Source: RGIG3009 sp045630765 (GTDB lineage Bacteria; Bacillota; Clostridia; Oscillospirales; Acutalibacteraceae). Taken from it: DNA of 21,117 nucleotides. The stretch is taken from positions 1 to 21,117 of the forward strand of contig JAZQTM010000081.1 of the NCBI GenBank assembly GCA_045630765.1. The letters are read 5' to 3'. Below are positions 18,144-21,117 of the stretch, piece after piece. The position numbers and the translations under genes are program-made. Within the stretch, counting starts at the first letter, position 1, and each line of letters starts with the position of its first letter. The notes beneath the pieces were generated by a model that made no database searches, was not told the DNA's origin, and was given only the letters and a program-made list of their open reading frames with translations.

Positions 18144-18152
18144 TGGTAGACT
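18144..18152 (+). promoter_or_regulatory. Possible extended -10 promoter of obgE
   Basis: TAGACT (18147-18152) is preceded by TGG, giving an extended -10, but no -35 hexamer is recognisable at 16-18 bases. CTACCA at 18122-18127 and TGGTAG at 18144-18149 form a 6-bp inverted repeat reaching into this element. obgE must have some promoter here because a strong terminator precedes it. Confidence 0.35.
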
Positions 18153-18185
18153 AAAAGCAACAAACAATTAAAGGAACGAAAAAGT

Positions 18186-19457
18186 ATGTTTATTGATAAG
18201 GCAGTCATCCGTATCAAAGCCGGTAACGGTGGTAACGGTGCAGTATCCTTTCATCGTGAAAAGTACGTAGCGGCGGGCGGTCCTGACGGCGGTGACGGCG
18301 GCAGAGGCGGCAACGTCGTATTTGTACCGCAAGACGGCAGTAATACGTTGGCGGATTTTCGCTATAAGCGGAAGTTTGCGGCGCCTGCCGGCGAAAACGG
18401 CGGCGCGAAGCGCTGCTTTGGCAAAACCGGTGAGGATCTGATCATTCCGGTGCCGCGCGGTACGATGATCTACGATAACGAGACGGGGCGTTTGATGGCG
18501 GATATGTCGGGTAACGAGCCGTTTATTGCAGCGAAAGGCGGCAGAGGCGGCTGGGGAAATTCCCATTTTGCCACGCCGACGCGTCAAGTGCCGCGTTTTG
18601 CCAAACCCGGTGTACCGGGTGAGGAGTTTGAAGTGCGTTTGGAACTGAAACTGCTCGCCGACGTCGGTTTGGTCGGATTTCCGAATGTGGGAAAATCCAC
18701 CTTGATCTCGGTCGTCAGTGAAGCCAAGCCCGAAATCGCCAATTATCATTTCACCACCATTACGCCGGTATTGGGTGTGGTGCGTGTTGCCGAGGGTGCG
18801 TCTTTCGTAATGGCGGATATTCCCGGTGTGATTGAGGGCGCGAGTGAAGGTGTTGGACTGGGACACGAGTTTTTACGGCACGTGGAGCGTTGTCGCTTGC
18901 TGGTGCACGTGGTAGACGTGGCGGGTAGCGAGGGCCGCGATCCGCTGAATGATTTTGATACGATCAACCGCGAATTGGAGCGGTTTAATCCCGAACTTGC
19001 CAAATGTCCCATGCTGGTGGCGGGGAACAAATGCGATCTCGCTACCGATGAACAGTTGCAGGCGTTTGAGGATGCCATGCGCGAGCGCGGATTTGACTAT
19101 TTCCCCATGATGGCGGCGATTGCCCACGGTACCAAAGAGTTGGTAGACCGCCTCGCAGCAAAGCTTGCCGATCTGCCGCCGATCCGCACATTTGAGGCAG
19201 AGCCGATTCCGCTTGCGGATATCAGTGCGCTGCACGATCGTTCGGTGAAGATCGAAAACCACGGCGGTGTGTTCTTCGTGGAGGCGGAATGGTTGTTGAA
19301 ACTGTTACAGACCATCAATTTACAGGAGCCTGACAGTTTGCAATATTTCGAGCGGGTGCTGCAATCCAGTGGCGTTATCAGGCAACTGGAGGAGGCGGGT
19401 GTGCAAGAAGGTGACACCGTCAGCATTTACGATCTTGAATTTGACTTTGTGGTATGA
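18186..19457 (+). CDS. obgE: GTPase ObgE/CgtA with OCT domain
   Basis: A 423-residue essential GTPase involved in 50S subunit assembly and stress signalling. The glycine-rich Obg fold covers about residues 1-156, with many GGxGG turns. The G domain has GFPNVGKST (164-172), DIPGVIEGA and NKCD (281-284). The C-terminal OCT domain, found in Gram-positive Obg proteins, spans about 345-423. AAAGGA lies ten bases before the ATG. The gene follows the rplU-prp-rpmA terminator, a classic neighbourhood, and its stop overlaps the region where Mini-III translation begins, suggesting a shared transcript with the next two genes. Confidence 0.97.
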   Translation: MFIDKAVIRIKAGNGGNGAVSFHREKYVAAGGPDGGDGGRGGNVVFVPQDGSNTLADFRYKRKFAAPAGENGGAKRCFGKTGEDLIIPVPRGTMIYDNETGRLMADMSGNEPFIAAKGGRGGWGNSHFATPTRQVPRFAKPGVPGEEFEVRLELKLLADVGLVGFPNVGKSTLISVVSEAKPEIANYHFTTITPVLGVVRVAEGASFVMADIPGVIEGASEGVGLGHEFLRHVERCRLLVHVVDVAGSEGRDPLNDFDTINRELERFNPELAKCPMLVAGNKCDLATDEQLQAFEDAMRERGFDYFPMMAAIAHGTKELVDRLAAKLADLPPIRTFEAEPIPLADISALHDRSVKIENHGGVFFVEAEWLLKLLQTINLQEPDSLQYFERVLQSSGVIRQLEEAGVQEGDTVSIYDLEFDFVV

Positions 19458-19471
19458 TGGGAGAGTGTGTT

Positions 19472-19870
19472 ATGGATCGGCTTTTCCCGATGGACGTGGA
19501 TCTTCACGGCGTCAGCCCGCTGAATTTGGCATTCGTGGGTGACGGTGTGTATGATTTGATGGTGCGGGAACGATTGGTATGTCTTGCCAACCGTCCGAAC
19601 AAGGAACTGCATCAATTAGCGGTACAGCAGGTGCGTGCCGAAGCACAGGCGGCGGCGCTGGACAAGCTGTTACCGACACTTTCCGAAGAAGAAGCGGCGG
19701 TTTACAAACGCGGCAGAAACGCGCATACCTCGCGCTCCGGTGGGGCGTATCACAAGGCAACGGGTCTTGAAGCTCTGTTTGGATATTTGTATTTATCCGG
19801 TCGGGTGGATCGTGTTCGCGAGTTGTTTGCGATGATTATTGAGGAGGAGACTCTGTTTGAAACGACCTGA
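19472..19870 (+). CDS. mrnC: Mini-ribonuclease III
   Basis: A 132-residue RNase III catalytic domain without a double-stranded RNA-binding domain. In Bacillus, Mini-III matures 23S rRNA ends. Recognisable are LAFVGDGVYD (19-28, D24 as a metal ligand), KRGRNA (79-84) and HKATGLEALFGYLYLSG (94-110, E100). The start at 19472 is preferred because GGGAGAG lies six bases upstream. In-frame ATGs at 19454 and 19457 overlap the obgE stop and have no Shine-Dalgarno; they would add five or six residues. Unlike many Firmicutes, it follows obgE rather than cysS. Its end overlaps the next gene by 14 bases. Confidence 0.93.
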   Translation: MDRLFPMDVDLHGVSPLNLAFVGDGVYDLMVRERLVCLANRPNKELHQLAVQQVRAEAQAAALDKLLPTLSEEEAAVYKRGRNAHTSRSGGAYHKATGLEALFGYLYLSGRVDRVRELFAMIIEEETLFETT

Positions 19871-20732
19871 CGTTCGTCAGGATGTGAAACGAATTGCAAT
19901 AGACGTATTATATTATAGTATAGGTAGTTTATTATACGCGGTTTCCGTTAATTGTTTCAGTGCGCCGAACAACATCGCACCCGGTGGCTTGTCGGGCATT
20001 GCGACGATGATCCACTATATGGTGCCGTCAGCGCCTATCGGGTTGACGATTTTGGTCTTGAATATCCCGTTACTGGTGGCGGCATGGTTGTGCATCAGCC
20101 GCACCTTTATCGTTCGTACGATACTGTGTACGCTGTTGTCCACTATTGTAATAGATCTGTTAGCGCCGATTTTACCGGCTTATCAAGGTGACAGGTTTTT
20201 GGTGTCCGTGATGGGCGGCGTATTCTTGGGAATCGGGTTGGGAATGATATTTCTGCGTGGTGGTTCTACCGGCGGAACAGAAGTGATTGCTCGGTTGTTG
20301 GAACGGCGGTTTCCTTATATATCCGTCGGCAGATTGATGCTGATCGTGGATGCTGTGGTGATTGCGGCTTCGGTGTTTGTTTTCGATACCGTGGAAAGTG
20401 CCATGTACGCGGTTGTGCTGACGTTTGTAGCATCCACGTTGATTGACGCGTTATTGTACGGCGGTGCCGCAGGCGGTAAACTGGTATTGATTTTCAGCAA
20501 ACAGCAAGAAGAGATTACGACGGCGATTTTGCACACCATTAAACGTGGCGTTACCAAACTGCGTAGTCGCGGTGGATATACGGGCGAAGATGGGGAAGTT
20601 TTGCTGTGCGCGGTCAGGCGGACACAGTTGTATCCGCTTCGACAATTGGTTGCAAAAATCGATCCCACGGCATTTATGGTGATCGCTTCCACGGAAGAAG
20701 TTTTTGGAAAAGGCTTTCAGGCAATTCAATAA
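19857..20732 (+). CDS. YitT family membrane protein (DUF2179)
   Basis: A 291-residue protein with five or six hydrophobic helices (within about 10-200) and a soluble C-terminal DUF2179 domain (about 220-285). Family features are NCFSAPNNIAPGGLSGIA and FLRGGSTGGTEVIAR. The function of YitT proteins is not established. The start is TTG at 19857, seven bases after a strong GAGGAGGAG. A TTG at 19839 in the same frame lies on top of that site and is rejected. It begins inside mrnC, so it is translationally coupled to it. No terminator is evident before the acpP promoter. Confidence 0.92.
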   Translation: MKRPDVRQDVKRIAIDVLYYSIGSLLYAVSVNCFSAPNNIAPGGLSGIATMIHYMVPSAPIGLTILVLNIPLLVAAWLCISRTFIVRTILCTLLSTIVIDLLAPILPAYQGDRFLVSVMGGVFLGIGLGMIFLRGGSTGGTEVIARLLERRFPYISVGRLMLIVDAVVIAASVFVFDTVESAMYAVVLTFVASTLIDALLYGGAAGGKLVLIFSKQQEEITTAILHTIKRGVTKLRSRGGYTGEDGEVLLCAVRRTQLYPLRQLVAKIDPTAFMVIASTEEVFGKGFQAIQ

Positions 20733-20759
20733 AAATTTTCAAAAATGCTAAAAAAGCCA

Positions 20760-20788
20760 TTGACAAATCCCTTGAATATGAATACTAT
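20760..20788 (+). promoter_or_regulatory. Promoter of acpP
   Basis: Perfect TTGACA (20760-20765), 17-base spacer, TACTAT (20783-20788). The leader to the ATG is about 42 bases and contains TAGGAGG (20820-20826). Confidence 0.75.
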
Positions 20789-20795
20789 TTTCATA
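20777..20795. promoter_or_regulatory. Inverted repeat over the acpP -10
   Basis: TATGAA (20777-20782) and TTCATA (20790-20795) flank seven bases that contain the -10 element. The position would suit a repressor operator, for example for a fatty-acid regulator. It does not match a FapR or FabT consensus that I know, so the regulator is unspecified. Confidence 0.3.
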
Positions 20796-20836
20796 GAGAC
20801 TTTAAACACTAGTAAGATTCTTAGGAGGAACAACGT

Positions 20837-21064
20837 ATGGTCTTTGAAAAACTCAGAACGATTCTCAGCCAGCAGTTTGACGTTGAGAAGGATACGATCA
20901 CACCGGAAACAAACATCATGGAGGATCTGGGTGCAGATTCCTTGGATGTTGTGGATATGTTGATGTCTTTAGAAGATGAATTCGATGTAGAGATCCCCGA
21001 CGAGGAGATCGAGAAAATGCGCACGGTCGCTGAGGTCGTCGCTTACATCGAGGAAAATACCTGA
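20837..21064 (+). CDS. acpP: Acyl carrier protein
   Basis: A 75-residue acidic acyl carrier protein for fatty acid synthesis. The phosphopantetheine attachment serine is S35 in the GADSLD motif, and the surrounding helix (MEDLGADSLDVVDMLMSLED) is canonical. TAGGAGG is about ten bases upstream of the ATG. It forms a single-gene unit between its own promoter and a strong terminator; no fab gene is in view, although one may lie past the window's end. A specialised carrier is possible but the sequence looks like housekeeping AcpP. Confidence 0.95.
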   Translation: MVFEKLRTILSQQFDVEKDTITPETNIMEDLGADSLDVVDMLMSLEDEFDVEIPDEEIEKMRTVAEVVAYIEENT

Positions 21065-21071
21065 TAGATAC

Positions 21072-21099
21072 AAAAGCCGCGACTTGCGTCGCGGCTTTT
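21072..21099 (+). terminator. Rho-independent terminator of acpP
   Basis: AAAAGCCGCGAC (21072-21083) pairs perfectly with GTCGCGGCTTTT (21088-21099) around TTGC. Confidence 0.92.
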
Positions 21100-21117
21100 A
21101 CATTTACAAAGAAAACC

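Noticed and set aside
18168..18866. A 232-residue open frame antisense to obgE
   Set aside because: Explained by the glycine-rich GGN codons of the Obg domain on the plus strand; no supporting signal.

Overview
The window reads as a chromosomal segment of a low-to-mid GC, Gram-positive anaerobe of the Clostridia, most likely an Oscillospirales/Ruminococcaceae-type gut bacterium. Three things support this. There is a full-length, strongly expressed pyruvate:ferredoxin oxidoreductase. The L21-Prp-L27 cluster has a Firmicutes-type cleavable L27 leader. Several gene families are typical of Clostridia (QueT, YitT, Mini-III, DUF554, and a DUF4886 lipoprotein with a Thr-rich linker). No phage, transposon, CRISPR, tRNA or rRNA was seen; this is mainly core chromosome.

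Layout. (1) 47-913, minus: a CorC/HlyC-type CBS protein, divergent from (2) nifJ (1134-4661), each with a near-consensus sigma-A promoter; nifJ ends in a strong terminator. (3) 4801-9428: a MoxR ATPase / DUF58 / membrane transglutaminase-like operon, followed by an EamA transporter (9448-10350) and a terminator. The transglutaminase-like protein has Ser where the family has its catalytic Cys. (4) 10472-11530: a single-gene unit for a secreted SGNH/DUF4886 lipoprotein, with its own promoter and terminator. (5) 11589-14736: a chromosome-partition locus made of three parS sites in a degenerate ~50-bp tandem array, then soj/parA, spo0J/parB and serS. (6) queT (14815-15312), preceded by a structured leader that is a candidate preQ1-type element, converging through a perfect 32-bp palindrome on a minus-strand membrane acyltransferase (15346-16125). 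The acyltransferase is divergent from a DUF554 membrane protein. (7) 16980-18111: the rplU-prp-rpmA operon, with a strong promoter, a folded leader and a terminator. (8) 18186-20732: obgE, Mini-RNase III and a YitT membrane protein, tightly overlapping. (9) 20760-21099: acpP as its own unit with promoter and terminator.

How the genes work together. ParA, ParB and the parS sites form the origin-segregation machine, and their clustering suggests (inference) that the window is in the origin-proximal part of the chromosome. Prp removes the nine-residue leader of L27 and is encoded between its ribosomal neighbours; ObgE and Mini-III continue the ribosome-assembly theme. MoxR, DUF58 and the transglutaminase-like protein are a recurrent trio of unknown detailed function at the membrane. 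No stretch over 300 bases lacks a gene; the longest non-coding gap (11531-11813) holds a terminator, the parS array and the parA promoter. The most interesting items are the Cys-to-Ser change in the transglutaminase-like protein, the parS repeat architecture with an adjacent LexA-like box, and the queT leader.
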